Assembly: GCF_037038585.1 (NCBI RefSeq)
Contig: NC_092541.1
Span: 1,125,445-1,189,444 of the forward strand
Reading direction: 5' to 3'
From: Patagioenas fasciata
Lineage: Eukaryota > Chordata > Aves > Columbiformes > Columbidae
DNA: 64,000 nt
The position numbers were made by a program, and so were the translations under genes. Shown one piece after another: positions 27,438 to 50,607 of this stretch (position 1 is the first letter of the stretch; each line of letters opens with the position of its first letter). The notes under the pieces are model-generated. The model was not told the origin of the DNA. It was given only the letters and a program-made list of their open reading frames with translations, and did not search any database.

Positions 27438-27831
27438 TCATATTTATGAAAACGCTTTCCAGACACCAGTTCATAACAAAGTGCCCCTGCTGCCGTTCCT
27501 GTCACGCTATGGGGCGGAGGGGAGATTCATTGGAGTGAGATGAGGGTGGCAGCGAGCGGGGGAGCCCCAGGGCCCCCACATGTTCTCCTGGGCAGGGCTG
27601 GAGGTGGAGGGAGGGTGGCCGGAGGGGATGGATGATGACTGGGATGCAATGGGGGCTGGTTCTTCTCAGGGCAGGGCCCAGTTCTGCCTGCGCGGGTTCA
27701 GCTGGGATTGAATCCATAAAGGACGGCGGCCAAGGGCTGTGGGGTGGTTGGGGGCCGGCACTGGGGCTCCCACTCACCCCGTGCTGCAGGCACTTGGTTG
27801 AGGTAGTTCAGAGTCGCTCCTGGCCAGTTGG

Positions 27832-39498
<11,667 letters not shown>

Positions 39499-40393
39499 CG
39501 CCTCAGCCCGGCCCGGGGCGGCCGCTCCCGCGCAGCTTCGCACCTGGTGCCGCCGCAGACCCCGCAGCGCCGAGTCCCGGCCCCGGGGCACCGGCCCCGG
39601 CCCCGCCCGGCGGCCCCGCCCCCGCCCCGCCCGGGCCCGCCCCCGCCGCGGCCACCGCCCCCCCACCGCCGCTGCGCCACCGGCCCCGCCGCCGCCCGCG
39701 GGCACCGGCAGCGCGACGGGCGCCCGGCACTGCCGCAGTGCCCCGGGGCGAGCGCTCCGCACCCCGGCCCCGCAGCCCCGGCAGCCCCCGCCGTCCTCCC
39801 CGCTCGGCCCCGGCCGGGGACGCTGCCCTGATCGCAGCCGGGGGCTCCGAGGCTTCCCCTCCCCGCAGGGAACCCACCCCGCCCGCCGCCCCACGAGGGG
39901 CTCCGGGCCATGGCTCCAAGTCATAGAGAAGTGTCTGGTTTAGACATTTCCTCGGAGCTCCTGAGTTGGGTCTGGAGCAGCACGTCCAGGAGAAGCCCCG
40001 TCCCGCTCCTCAGGCTGTGGGTTCAGCCTCTGCGCTCCTGTATCATCCCAAGCAGCAGCTTGTTCTGGGTTTACTCTGGTCCAAACTCCCAAAATTGGTG
40101 TCATGCGAATAGGAAGATACGAACGTGTGTGTCAGCCCTGTGCGAGCCAAAAGCCCGGACAAGAGCCACTTGTGTGCCCAGGTTAAACGAGGAGGTTGTT
40201 CTACCCGTCGAGGCTGTTTACACAAAACACAAAGCAATTGAGACCGGCGCTAATTTCTTTTCCCTAAGGACAGATTGTTTCTGCTCAACGATACCGGAAA
40301 GAGGATCGGCCTGGGAGCACAGCCAGGTTCGTCCTCACCCGCCAGCCTGGCCCATGCAGGGGGACACCGAGTGATTCGGCTGTTCCTACACAA

Positions 40394-40475
40394 TCATAGA
40401 ATCATTTGGGCTGGAAAAGACCCTCAGGGTCATCGAGTCAAACTGTTAACCCGACACTGGCGCTAAACTACGTCC
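40394..40475 (-). mobile_element. CR1 LINE 3' terminal stub
   Basis: Short copy with catagaatcatttgggctgg and ccctcagggtcatcgagtca. Confidence 0.85.
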
Positions 40476-41587
40476 CAGCTTCTCAGAGAGAGACATGGAG
40501 CCAGGCAGGGATCTCTGGTAGGTTTGTGTCCCCTTAACAAGTGTTTTCATCATGAACCGAGATGCCCCAGGAGATCCCAGGGGAGCAGGGGGGTGTCCCG
40601 GTGCCACTGAGACCCCTGCAGACAGGAGCGAAAATCGGGGTGAAGTTTGCTTGGACTGCTGCCCTCCCACCCCTCCCCGGGGAACGACCTGAGAAGGTCC
40701 CCAACCACCCCCCAAATGCTGTCCCTGATCTTGAGCCTGGAGGGTCCCCTCCTGCCCTGGCTGGGACACCAAGCTGGAACCAGCTTGGCCCAAAACCAGA
40801 AGGTTCCCGCTCCGCAGTGGTGCCCGCAGCTCCCGGTCCCTTATCAGGGTGACATTTCTGGGCTGCAGGTGCCAGCGCCAGCCCTTGGCTTTGAGGAACC
40901 GCTGCAATCAGGCGACGTAACCCATTTCTCACTTGCATTTGGCTGCCAGGAAGAGAACAGGGGACTGTGTAATCGCTTTCCTGGGGATTAGATCATGAAT
41001 CAAAGCTTTGCTCAGCTCCCTGCTCCAGTGAGCCCTGCCAGGAATTGTCCCTTCTGATCCTAGAGCTTGGGGCAGGATCACAGAGGGGCCAGGATGGGTC
41101 CAAATGCAGGTGTCCCCCATGGATGGGGGTGACCCAGGGCTTGTTTCAGCATTGGCTTCAGCAGCCCACACCCACAGGAGCTCCCACCCTCCTCCTGCCG
41201 CGTCCCTGCTTGCCCTGACGCGCATGAGATGTCACCCAAACCTCAGCTATGGCTTTAACCCCAGGCAGATAACTCAGGAGGATTTCTTCAGCCCAGAGCG
41301 ACAGCCGTAACCCGCCTGCAAGTTTATCCCAACATATAATTTATCACAGTGAAACAACTCTTGCTCCTAAAGAGCCACATTAAATAAAAACCCTCTTGGC
41401 GTTTTTCCTTCCCGGGCGGCGGGATCCGAGTGCGGAGGGTGTGATAGTGCCTTATCTCAGCACCAGAGCCACCACCTCCGCCTCGCCTGGGCCAGCGAGC
41501 CCTAATCGCCCTGGCCAGATGTGGCAATGGCCTCAGAGCGGCCAGGGGCCAGAGGTGGGGGCCTGTGCCAGCTCCCCCACCATGGGA

Positions 41588-41890
41588 ACCATAGAATGTC
41601 CTGAGCTGGACCCACAAGGATCATGGAGTCCAACTCCTGTCCCTGCACAGGACACCCCACAGGTCACCCCATGTGCCTGAGGACATTGTCATCTCTTCTT
41701 GAACACTGTCAGGCTGTGACACCTCCCTGGGAGCCTGTTCAGTGCCCAGCACCTCTGGGTGAAGAACCTTTGCCTCATGTCCAGCTGACCCTCCCTGGCA
41801 CATCTTCTGCCATTCCCTGGGTTCTGTCACTGGTCACCAGGGAGAAGAGCTCAGCAAATGCCACCTCCTCTGTCGAGCCCCTCCACGGGG
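41588..41890 (-). mobile_element. CR1 LINE 3' fragment, second subfamily
   Basis: Contains ggatcatggagtccaactcc and cacctccctgggagcctgtt. This type is shared only with the copy at 46330 and differs from the majority subfamily. Confidence 0.85.
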
Positions 41891-42290
41891 CCAGGCTTAA
41901 AAGCACCTCTGGCTGCCGGAGCCAGAACCGAGTCCATGATGGTACAACTGGGAGCACAGAGAGCTTTGGGGTTTTAAACTCCATAAAGCCAAAATCCAGG
42001 TGGGTTTCAGCCGTAACCTTCCATGGCCACAGACCTCCCTGCCCTTTGCTTTGCTCTGAAGCACCAGGAAGAGCCGTGACTGCTCCTGTTCCCAGGACTG
42101 TGGTGGCTGGAGGCTGCCACGCTCCCTCCCTCTGCACAGTCTAATTACTAATTATATCTCCTTCGTCTGTACCCAGTGCCCAAGGGCTTCAATGTCTGAG
42201 CAGCCTCGTGCAGGAGCTCTGGGCTGGCTCAGGTGTCCCAGTCCCGTGATTACAACATTAAACATTGGGAACCACTGAATAAAGATAAGG

Positions 42291-42418
42291 AATAGGATAG
42301 GATAGGATAGGATAGGATAGGATAGGATAGGATAGGATAGGATAGGATAGGATAGGATAGGATAGGATAGGATAGGATAGGATAGGATAGGATAGGATAG
42401 GATAGGATAGGATAGGAT
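42291..42418. repeat. (GGATA)n pentanucleotide microsatellite
   Basis: About 25 nearly uninterrupted units of aggat. The right end runs straight into the 5' truncation point of a plus-strand CR1 copy. Confidence 0.97.
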
Positions 42419-42660
42419 GAGAGGAAACGGCCTCAAGTTGCCCAGGGGAGGTTGAGGTTGGATTTAGGAACAATTTCTTCCCCAAAGGGCTGTGGGGCAT
42501 TGGAACAGGCTGCCCAGGGCAGTGCTGGAGTCACCATCCCTGGAGGGTTGGACAGACGGACATGAGGTTCTCAGGGACATGATTTAGTGTCAGGGGTCGG
42601 GGAATGGTTGGACTTCATGATCTTGAGGGTCTTTTCCAACCAGAATGATTCTGTGAGTCT
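42419..42660 (+). mobile_element. CR1 LINE 3' fragment
   Basis: Starts gaggaaacggcctcaagttg and ends with aatgattctgtgagtcta. It is 5'-truncated exactly at the end of the GGATA array. Confidence 0.92.
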
Positions 42661-42945
42661 AAGCCATGCTCAGAGGACAATCAAAAGGCTGTTTTACCAG
42701 CCTAGATCACCATGAGATACAAAACATCACCATCCCCCAAGAGGTCACAGCCATCTTTTCCCTCCAGGGCAGTGGTGGCTCCTCCAGCCACGGGACTCAT
42801 CCCACAACCCCAGAAAATCGTGAGCACAGGGGGTGGGTGCCCACAAGGACCTCACAAGCACGGCTGGGTCCGGCCGTTCATAACCAGCGAGTCTGTGGAA
42901 AAAGGAACTTTGCATCACGTTCATTCTGGAGCAGGGGACGTACTC

Positions 42946-42981
42946 TTCCTCCTCCTCCTCCTCCTCCTCCTCCTCCTCCTC
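42946..42981. repeat. (TCC)n microsatellite
   Basis: Twelve perfect tcc trinucleotide units. Confidence 0.95.
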
Positions 42982-43709
42982 TCGCTAAGTGGGAAGCTGG
43001 AAAAGCGCAGTGAATCGCTGCCAGGAGCACCTTGGAAAGAAAAAGGCTGGGTTTAGGCTTATCTAATGTCACATCAGCCATTTCCGAAGAAGGGAACAAA
43101 TTTAATTAAGAACACAGGCTCACTCAAGGACAGGCGGGTTCCGTGCAGCCCGCGCACCTCGCAACGCGGCGCTGAGGTCGGCATCGCGCGTACGGAGGGA
43201 GAGAAACCCAAACGTCCCGGGCCCGGCTGGTTATTTGGGATCAAACGCAGGTGCCCTCGGGCACGGAACCACAGCTCGCTGCAGGGAACGAAAATGGGGG
43301 CAAAAAGGGGTATGAAAGGTGCATGGCAAGTGGAGAGGGGAAAGTCAATGCAGGGAGGAGGAAGAGGGAGGAAAAGGCAGATCTTGGACACGGAAACAAG
43401 CCCAGGGCAGACACTGGTAGCAGAGGATTCTACAGACTTTCGTGCTGCAAACACAGAGGGAGGACCCATCCAACCAGCGAGCGCTGGGGTGCACGGAGCC
43501 CACGCGGGTTGCAGGGACACGCGCTGCCTCTGCCGGGCTCCCGTCTGCACCAAACACGCTGCACAGAGCCAAGCTCTTGACAATAAAGGAAGATATCATG
43601 CTGTTGGAATCATCAGCACAAGCATGTCCATACTAAACCCTGGGTAGCAGAAGCAGGAATGGTTTTCATATCAGAAATAGTGTGGGCAGCGATCATCCCC
43701 CTGTGCTGG

Positions 43710-44096
43710 GCACTGGGGAGACCAAACCTCCAATCCTGGGGGCAGTTTTGGGCCCCTCGCGTCAAGAAAGAGCCCTTGAGGTGCTGGAGCGAGTGGAGAG
43801 AAGGGAACGGAGCTGGTGAGGGGCTGGAGCACAAGTGTGATGGGAGCGGCTGAGGGACCTGGGGGTTCAGCTGGAGAACAGGAGCTGAGGGGAGACCTTC
43901 TGATCTCTGAACTGCCTGAAAGGAGCTTGGAGCCCGGGGGGTCGGGCTCTGCTCCCCAGGAACAAGCGCCAGGAGCAGAGGAAATGGCCTCAAGTTGCCC
44001 AGGGGAGGTTGAGGTTGGATGTGGGGAACAATTTCTTCCCCAAAGGGCTGTGGGGCATTGGAACAGGCTGCCCAGGGCAGTGCTGGAGTCACCATC
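43710..44096 (+). mobile_element. CR1 LINE fragment lacking its 3' end
   Basis: Longest copy on the 5' side of its group (from gggagaccaaacctcc). It includes gaaatggcctcaagttgccc and stops abruptly after gtgctggagtcaccatc, without the usual tail. Confidence 0.88.
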
Positions 44097-44476
44097 TCTC
44101 TGCTGTACCTGCGTCACGGTCTCTGACAAGCCGGGTGCTCCGTTATCAGCACTGAGAACCTCAAAACTCACTCATACCCTCTACCAGCCGCTGCTGTAGT
44201 TTCCCCCACCTCTGCAACAAACCCATCAGCTTCCATGGACCACACGTGGAAAATGAATGTTGCCCTGAAGACGGGCAGCAAAGGGAACACAGAGCCCACA
44301 GCTCCGGTGTGTGCTGCCCACGGGGTGGGGGCTCGGCAGGGCCACCCCCTCCCCAGCACAGTCAAGAAACGCGGCTGAAGGGCAAGAAGCTGGTTCGCTG
44401 CTCTGTCTCGTTTCTGATGGAAAAACAGAGATAGAGGGAAAGAAACCACCCAGGCTGCTCTATAAATACATCTCAT

Positions 44477-44482
44477 TTTAAT
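44477..44482 (-). terminator. Candidate polyadenylation signal of VPS25
   Basis: ATTAAA on the minus strand ~490 bp past the VPS25 stop, in an AT-rich patch. Confidence 0.4.
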
Positions 44483-44970
44483 TACTTCTAATTAGTTCCT
44501 TGGCCTCCGCCCCCCGCTGCACAGCTCAGTCTTCTCCAGCGCAGCAGTGACGGCGAGACCCTTGCGCTTGTTTCCACCCCATTGACAGCGCAGCGGGGAC
44601 GGCAGAGCCCAACCCAGGGCTGGCAGGAGATGCCCTTGGAGGCCAAAGCTGGACCAGCCGCTCCGTGGCCTTCCCAGGAGCGGGGATCAGCAACAGGAGC
44701 AGTCCCGTTATTCCACTTCTGGGTGGTCCCCGCTCAGAACTGCCGAGAGCAGCTTTAGCCTCTCAAACACAATCACCAGGGAGAAAAGACAGAGGATCTC
44801 GGAACACTTCTAAGAAGTCACGTCTTTGGAAGGCTTCGCAGATTCTCCTCGCCCTCAAGAAATCCCGAGTACGCAGCTGCTCGCAGTCAGGGCTTGAAAC
44901 CAGGCCAGGAGAGCGAACCTTCCCGGCGAGACCCGCGTCAGCAGCCAGGGAGGAGCGGAGGGGGCTCCTG

Positions 44971-47571
44971 TCAGAAGAACTTGACACCTCGGCCATCGTC
45001 CAGCGTGATAATTTCAGCCTTGTGCTCTTGCTGCAGGGCTTGCAGGGCGCGGAGCAGCATCGCCTCGTCTAAGCCGTGGAACTCTAGGGAAGGACAGAGG
45101 TGACAATCGCATCAGGAAACAAAGAGGCTGATAAATCAGGGACTGGCAGCAGCGGAGAGGAGGGCTCCGAAAGCACCTTCCAGACTCCAGCACCGTAACA
45201 CTACGGCAAATCCGGAGTCACGTCTACACCGACAGGCTCATCGCCACCTTGCTGCATCAGGAACAAAGCCTGAAGGTCAACAAGACAGAAGGGAGTGAGT
45301 CACAGCAGCCTCAAAGGCATCAAAACAACACAGCAGATAAAGAGCATGGGGCGGTTTAAAACATAAACAGTGATAACAAAGGGAGACGCAAAGTGGTAAA
45401 AGAGATTCAGAGCGGAATTCGCCAGTGGTGGTCGGTGCGAACCGGAACGAGCAATTTTGAAGTATTTAATCAACAAGGCTATAAACTGACAATCAACTGT
45501 TTACGCAGTCAAGTGTGCTCTGAAAAGCCGCTCTGGATCGTAACGTGTGACGTTACCTTCATTCTGTGTGTCATCTCCGCTGGCCAGTTCGTACAGCGTG
45601 AATACGGAGTTGGTCAAGCCGTTCTTGGACACCTGGAAACACAAAAATCAATGCAGCGAGTCTCACCGTGTGACCTGACGTCCTCAACACGATCGCTCAC
45701 ACATCTCAGTGCAAGCTGCAACGTGGGCAGCACTCAATGAGCAAAAATAGCCTGGAAACACTGTGGGGCCCTGGAGTCAAGAAATGACACATAAAGAAAC
45801 TTTAAAGGTTCATTTCCATGCCATTCTGCTTGGTGTGTTTCGCAATAAGGATTTGGGGTGCACAAAGGCAACGCAGCAACACTGCTCTGTCCTCACTATG
45901 GAATGGGAGCCGTGATTGTGCATCCGCTGCTCAAACTGCACCTTACACAGTGATTAATGTCTCTGCAACAGAGAGAAATGGAGGAGGACACACAAAAGCA
46001 GCGAGGAAGCAAGAGAGAAATATTACAGCGGCCTTTTTCACAAACGGCAGCCGACACCACCTGTTCTCCCGACACAGAGAGCCCGGTCTGCGGCGCGAGA
46101 CAGCTCCTACGTTCTCACCCACTGATAGATGAGCTTCCCCCACTCTTCTGGTCTTCTCCACATGATCAGAAAACTGGTTTTGTTCTTATCCAACCATTCC
46201 AGGTTTCCTGAAAACAACAGGGAAGAGGCGTTTAGCCAAAGCACAAGTTTACAGTAAAATCAAACCTGCAGATTTTATGACATGGGCCAGACATTACACC
46301 CACGGGCAGCTCCAGGCACTTGTGCCAAATCAGAATCACAGAAGGCCCCAAGTTGCACCCACGCGGATCATGGAGTCCAACTCCTGTCCCTGCACGGGAC
46401 ACCCCACAGGTCACCCCGTGTGTCTGAGGACGTTGTCCAGTCTCTTCTTGAACGCTGTCAGGTTGGGGTTGTGACACCTCCCTGGGAGCCTGTTCAGTGT
46501 TCAGCACCCCTTTCCTCAATATCTCTCTAGGTGTACAGAGCTGCATTGATTTTTGAGCCCCACACCTCCTCCCCCAGCCTCTCCTGCCCCCGAAAGGCTG
46601 CAGTTTGGCTCCCGGGTGTGGGTGACCCTGAGACCCTGTGGGCAGGGAGGTTTGTGGGTTGGGTGAACCCCAGGTCTGGGTCCCGGTGGTGGGATGGAGC
46701 CTGCCCGGCAGCTACGGGTCAGACAGATAGACAGATGGACAGACAGACAGGCAGACTGACGGACGGATGGACAGACAGACAGGCAGACTGACGGATGGAT
46801 GGACAGACAGGAAGACTGACAGACGGATGGATGGACAGACAGGAAGACTGACAGACGGATGGATGGACAGACAGGAAGACTGACAGACGGATGGATGGAC
46901 AGACAGGAAGACTGACGGACGGATGGATGGACAGGCAGACAGGCAGGCAGACTGACGGATGGACGGACAGACAGACAGGCAGGCAGACTGACGGATGGAC
47001 GGACAGACAGACAGGCAGGTAGACTGACAGATGGATGGACGGACAGACAGACAGACAGGCAGCACCCACCGTTTTTGCGCAGCTCCTCCAGCACCACCTG
47101 GATGGACTCCAGCGGGAGTTTCCCTGGGTGGGGGTTAAGGAGCTTCTGACCCATCGAGGGCAGGGAGGAAGGACCGGGGTGGCAGGAGGGGGGACAGCGG
47201 GGCTGAGGGGACAGCGGGGCCCTGTGGGTCAGCGGGGCTGGGGCGGCCCCCAAAGGATACGCTGCAGGCGGTGGTTGGTGAACAGCGGGCTGTCCTGGGC
47301 CTCCCGCACCGTCATGGCGGGCAGGCGCTGCCGCTGGCTGTAGGCGAGGGCCAGCGCGCACCAGGCCGAGAGCTGCTTCTGCCGCGTCTCGCCGTTGGGC
47401 TGCAGCCTGCGGGGGCTCCGCTCGGTCACCGGGGCTCCCGGTACACCCAGCCCGGCCCCGCTCTCTCCCCCCCGGCCCCGGCCCCATCCCCGCTCCCTGG
47501 GTCCCGTCCCGGTCCCGCTCTCACGTGAAGAAGGGCGGGAAGTTGTACTGCCAGGGCCACGCGAAGCTCAT
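44971..47571 (-). CDS. VPS25: ESCRT-II subunit VPS25
   Basis: ESCRT-II component with two winged-helix domains; it recruits ESCRT-III to endosomes for multivesicular body sorting. Six coding exons: 47571-47525, 47406-47261, 47123-47070, 46207-46119, 45632-45557, 45083-44971; 174 aa (human 176). The start MSFAWPWQYNFPPFFT carries the PPxF-type N-terminus that docks on VPS22/VPS36. Exon 2 covers the first winged helix (TRQKQLSAWCALAL), and exons 3-4 include LPLESIQVVLEELRKNG and WRRPEEWGKLIYQW. The protein ends GRGVKFF as in human. Intron 3 contains a long tandem repeat. The start is preceded within 11 bp by an 8-unit 9-bp repeat. Human has MA before MSF; here the preceding codon is GCG and no upstream ATG is in frame nearby. 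Confidence 0.97.
46330..46532 (-). mobile_element. CR1 LINE 3' fragment, second subfamily, in VPS25 intron 3
   Basis: Matches the copy at 41588 (ggatcatggagtccaactcc, cacctccctgggagcctgtt) and is in the same orientation as VPS25. Confidence 0.85.
46722..47062. repeat. Large tandem repeat array in VPS25 intron 3
   Basis: About 340 bp of acagacaggcagactgacgg and gatggatggacagacagga units with a higher-order period of roughly 38-44 bp. It lies directly against the VPS25 exon 3 donor (47069). It creates long spurious Cys/Ser/Pro reading frames on the minus strand. Confidence 0.95.
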
Positions 47572-47581
47572 CGCCGCCACC

Positions 47582-47653
47582 GGAACCACCGGAACCGCCG
47601 GAACCGCCGGAACCGCCGGAACCGCCGGAACCGCCGGAACCGCCGGAACCGCC
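47582..47653. repeat. 8 x 9-bp repeat upstream of VPS25 start
   Basis: Eight tandem ggaaccgcc units (the first is ggaaccacc), 11 bp upstream of the VPS25 ATG, so in the 5' UTR or core promoter. Each unit contributes a CCGGAA core on the plus strand. In the transcript it reads as GGCGGTTCC units. Confidence 0.95.
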
Positions 47654-48088
47654 ACCGCCTTCCGCGCCGCTTCCGGCCCGCCCCGCCGAGCCCCGCCCTC
47701 CCGCGGGCCCACGCCCCCATACGCAGCCCCGCCCCTACGGAGCCCCGCCCCATCGGGAAGCCACGCCCCGCCGAGCTCCTCCCTACCGCGATGCTCCTAT
47801 GCAGCCCCGCCCCCCGACCGCCCAGCCCATATGAAAGCCACGCCCTCTTGAAGTCCTGTCCCGCCCCTACGAAGCCACGCCCCCGGGGAGCCCCGCCCCG
47901 CGGCTCAGCCCCTGCCCGGTGCCCGGTTCGCGGTCCGCGGTGCCACCGGGAACGTTCCCCTCGAAGGGGTGCGGGGGCTCCGGCCGCGCCCAGCGCTGCC
48001 CCGCTGCCGCCCCGAGGCCGTGCCGAGGCGGCGCTGGCGGCAGAAACGGGCGGTGGAAGAACCAGCACCAAGCATGGGGGAATAAGCG

Positions 48089-48094
48089 TTTAAT
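48089..48094 (-). terminator. Candidate polyadenylation signal of RAMP2
   Basis: ATTAAA on the minus strand 289 bp past the RAMP2 stop. The gene is followed at once by the VPS25 promoter. Confidence 0.5.
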
Positions 48095-48382
48095 CCGCAG
48101 CCCCGGGGCCGGCGGTTGAGCCGGGAGGGGGGCGGGAAGCACCGCCGGCGGCACAGCGGGAACCAGTACGTGCCGGTAACCCCGGGACCCCCTCCCCGGG
48201 GCACCTCAGTTCCCGGGGCCTGCGGAGCTGCTCAAGCAGCCGGTGGCCCTGCAGCCCTGGGGCAGAAGCGTGGGGCAGCTCCCGGGTGCAGGGCTGCCAC
48301 TGCCCGTTTTTTGCCCGTTTTCTCCCCATTTTTTCCCGTCGCAGGCGGGACAGCGGGCAACCAGCCACCCTGCGCTGCAGCA

Positions 48383-50607
48383 CTAAGCCTGGGCTTTGCC
48401 GTCCTTGCTGCGCCAGATGACCAGGGTGACCAGGAAGGGGATGAGGCAGATGGGGGCGATGATCATGGGCAGCAGCACGTCCTGGGGGGGGTCGAAGACC
48501 TGGTGCTGCAGGGTGCAGTTGTGGAAGTAGCGGCGGTGGCTGCGGAAGATGTACTGCTCGGCCAGCGCGTTGGGGTAGCCGTAGCGCAGGTGGTCAGCCC
48601 AGCCCTCCAGGCAGGCCTGCAGCAGGCTGTAGGGCCTGGGGACAGAGCAGCGGGGTGCTGGGAGGGGACATGTGGGGACAGGGCAGGAGACACCAGGGAC
48701 ACTGACCCGCCGGGTGGCACCAAGCAGCTTGTCCTGCACCCACTGCCCGCACCAGCTGGAGCTGCCGGAGGGGAAGGTGGCCCTGGGTCCCTGGAACCGG
48801 GAGCTGGTGGCCCATAAGCACAGCCTGGGGGCTCTGCCCACATAGAACAATTTTGGTTGGAAAATCCCCCTCAAGCTCATCGAGTCCACCCATTCCCCCA
48901 CCCCTGTCCCTGCCCCATGTCCTGAGAACCTCATGTCCGTCTGTCCAACCCTCCAGGGATGGTGACTCCAGCACTGCCCTGGGCAGCCTGTTCCAATGCC
49001 CCACAGCCCTTTGGGGAAGAAATTGTTCCCAGATCCAACCTCAACCTCCCCTGGCGCAACTTGAGGCCGTTTCCTCTGCTCCTGGCGCTTGTTCCTGGGG
49101 AGCAGAGCCCGACCCCCCCTGGCTCCAAGCTCCTTTCAGGCAGTTCAGAGATCAGAAGGTCTCCCCATCAATCACTCTCTGCTCTCTCGGGAAATGGTCC
49201 ACTCGTGTGGCCATGAGGACAGAGAAGTCCCAGGCAATACCCCACCGAAGGGTTCTCCCCAGCCATCCCACCACCCCGTACCTGCTGATGACCTTCCACT
49301 CGCACAGCTCCGACACTGTCACGTTCCTCATCAGGTCGACAAAGAACTCCCAGCACTTCTGTGTGATGTTGGTGTACATCTCCTCTGCAGGGGAAAGGCG
49401 CTGAGCACGGGCGCTGCGCCCCTGCCACAGCCTGTCCCTGCTCGCAGGTGACACCTGGCACCCGGCCCCATGGGGGGACACGGGCACAGTGCGGGGCTGG
49501 ACCCCGCGGCAGCCCCGGTGCGATGCTGGGAGCACGGCAGGATAGGCTGCCGATGGTGCCTCCACTGTGACCAGCGCCAGGGAAGGCTCCATGGCACCAC
49601 CAGCCTGTTTTGGGGACAGACAGAGAGCGTGTGCCAAGGAGAAAGGGGGGGTCACCCTGCGGCCCTGCACTCACCCACGAGCTGGGCTGTCCAGTTGACG
49701 GCCACGGGCGGGCTCGTCCTGGCGTCCTGGCCAAAGCTCTCCGCCTCGGCACCCACATGGCAGAGCCCGGTCCCCAGGAGCGCTGCAGAGGGAGGGGACA
49801 GGGTCAGTGGGGAACGGGGCTGTCTGGGGGTGTGGGTCACAGCACGGGGCTGAGCTTTACCCCCCACCCATGGGGAGCCGGCGCTGGGGGCCGCCCCATC
49901 GCCCTGGGCGGCTGTGTCGCAGCTGGACGGCGCTGGGGCAGGAAGAGGAAGCGCTGGCCACGGCGGCGCTGTCGGAGAGCCCCTCCACCCGCCATCTGCC
50001 CCGCACGGCCCCCGTGGGGATGTGTCCCCTCTGTCCCGCCAGCCACTTGCTCACCGGAGCCCCACAGCCCAAGGAAAACACCCCGACCACCAGCCGCCCT
50101 TGGCCATGGTCCCGTGGTGCCAGTGGGTGGTGAACCACCCCGGTGGGCCCTGCCTGGGCTGCTCTCGTCCATCTCCAGCACTGCCATGGGGTGCTGCTGG
50201 CTGGTACGGTGGCTGTGGCAAGGCCACCCAGCCCCGTTCCGGTCCCTGCCAGCCCCGGCCAACCCCTCTCTGTCCCACCCAGACCTCCCCAGCCGTTCTC
50301 ATGGGTCATTCACAAAAAGAACAGGGGTGAGGATGGTGGGGGACACCCCGCAGTGCCTGTTGCCACCGGCCCCTGGCCACGTAGGCTACGGCCACCCCAG
50401 TCACCCTCAGTGCTGGCCCTGTACCGACTTGCCGGACTGAGCCGAGACCCCGGTCCCGGGCCCCCAGCACCGGAGGGCGGCCGTGCACAGGGTGGTGAGA
50501 GGCGCTGAGCCTCCCACCGCCCCGGGGCCACCCGCCATGCACTTACCGCAGAGCAGCAGGAGCCCTCGGGACAGCCGGCCGGAGCCCGTCTGCGCGCACG
50601 GTGCCAT
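48383..50607 (-). CDS. RAMP2: Receptor activity-modifying protein 2
   Basis: Single-pass chaperone that turns the calcitonin receptor-like receptor into an adrenomedullin receptor. Four exons: 50607-50547, 49782-49675, 49384-49282, 48635-48383; 174 aa (human 175). A signal peptide rich in Leu comes first (GLLLLCALLG). It is followed by a poorly conserved linker and the extracellular three-helix domain with paired cysteines (KCWEFF, SELCEW, LLQACLEGW, FHNCTL). The last exon is nearly identical to human: DPPQDVLLPMIIAPICLIPF, then the membrane helix and WRSKDGKAQA. One N-glycosylation site is in NITQK. The gene is adjacent to VPS25, as in mammals, and tandem with a second RAMP gene. Confidence 0.96.
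48843..49170 (-). mobile_element. CR1 LINE 3' fragment in RAMP2 intron 3
   Basis: Starts catagaacaattttggttgg and extends to gttcagagatcagaaggtct. Same orientation as the gene. Confidence 0.92.

Larger units (their letters stand above)
39499..44970. other. Spacer between WNK4 and VPS25, including WNK4 CpG promoter and VPS25 3' UTR
   Basis: The first ~450 bp (39499-39940) are extremely GC-rich and form the WNK4 promoter/5' UTR, with many GC boxes and no TATA box. From 40 kb on it is ordinary unique sequence with several CR1 copies and two microsatellites listed separately. The last ~490 bp are probably the VPS25 3' UTR. No supported gene was found on either strand. Confidence 0.5.

Noticed and set aside
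42152-42500. Repeated YPILS peptide frame
   Set aside because: It is the reverse translation of the GGATA microsatellite, not a gene.
46516-47487. Long Cys/Ser/Pro open frame on the minus strand (CLSVCPSV type repeats)
   Set aside because: It is the translation of the gacagaca/gatggatg tandem array inside VPS25 intron 3. All three frames stay open for the same reason.
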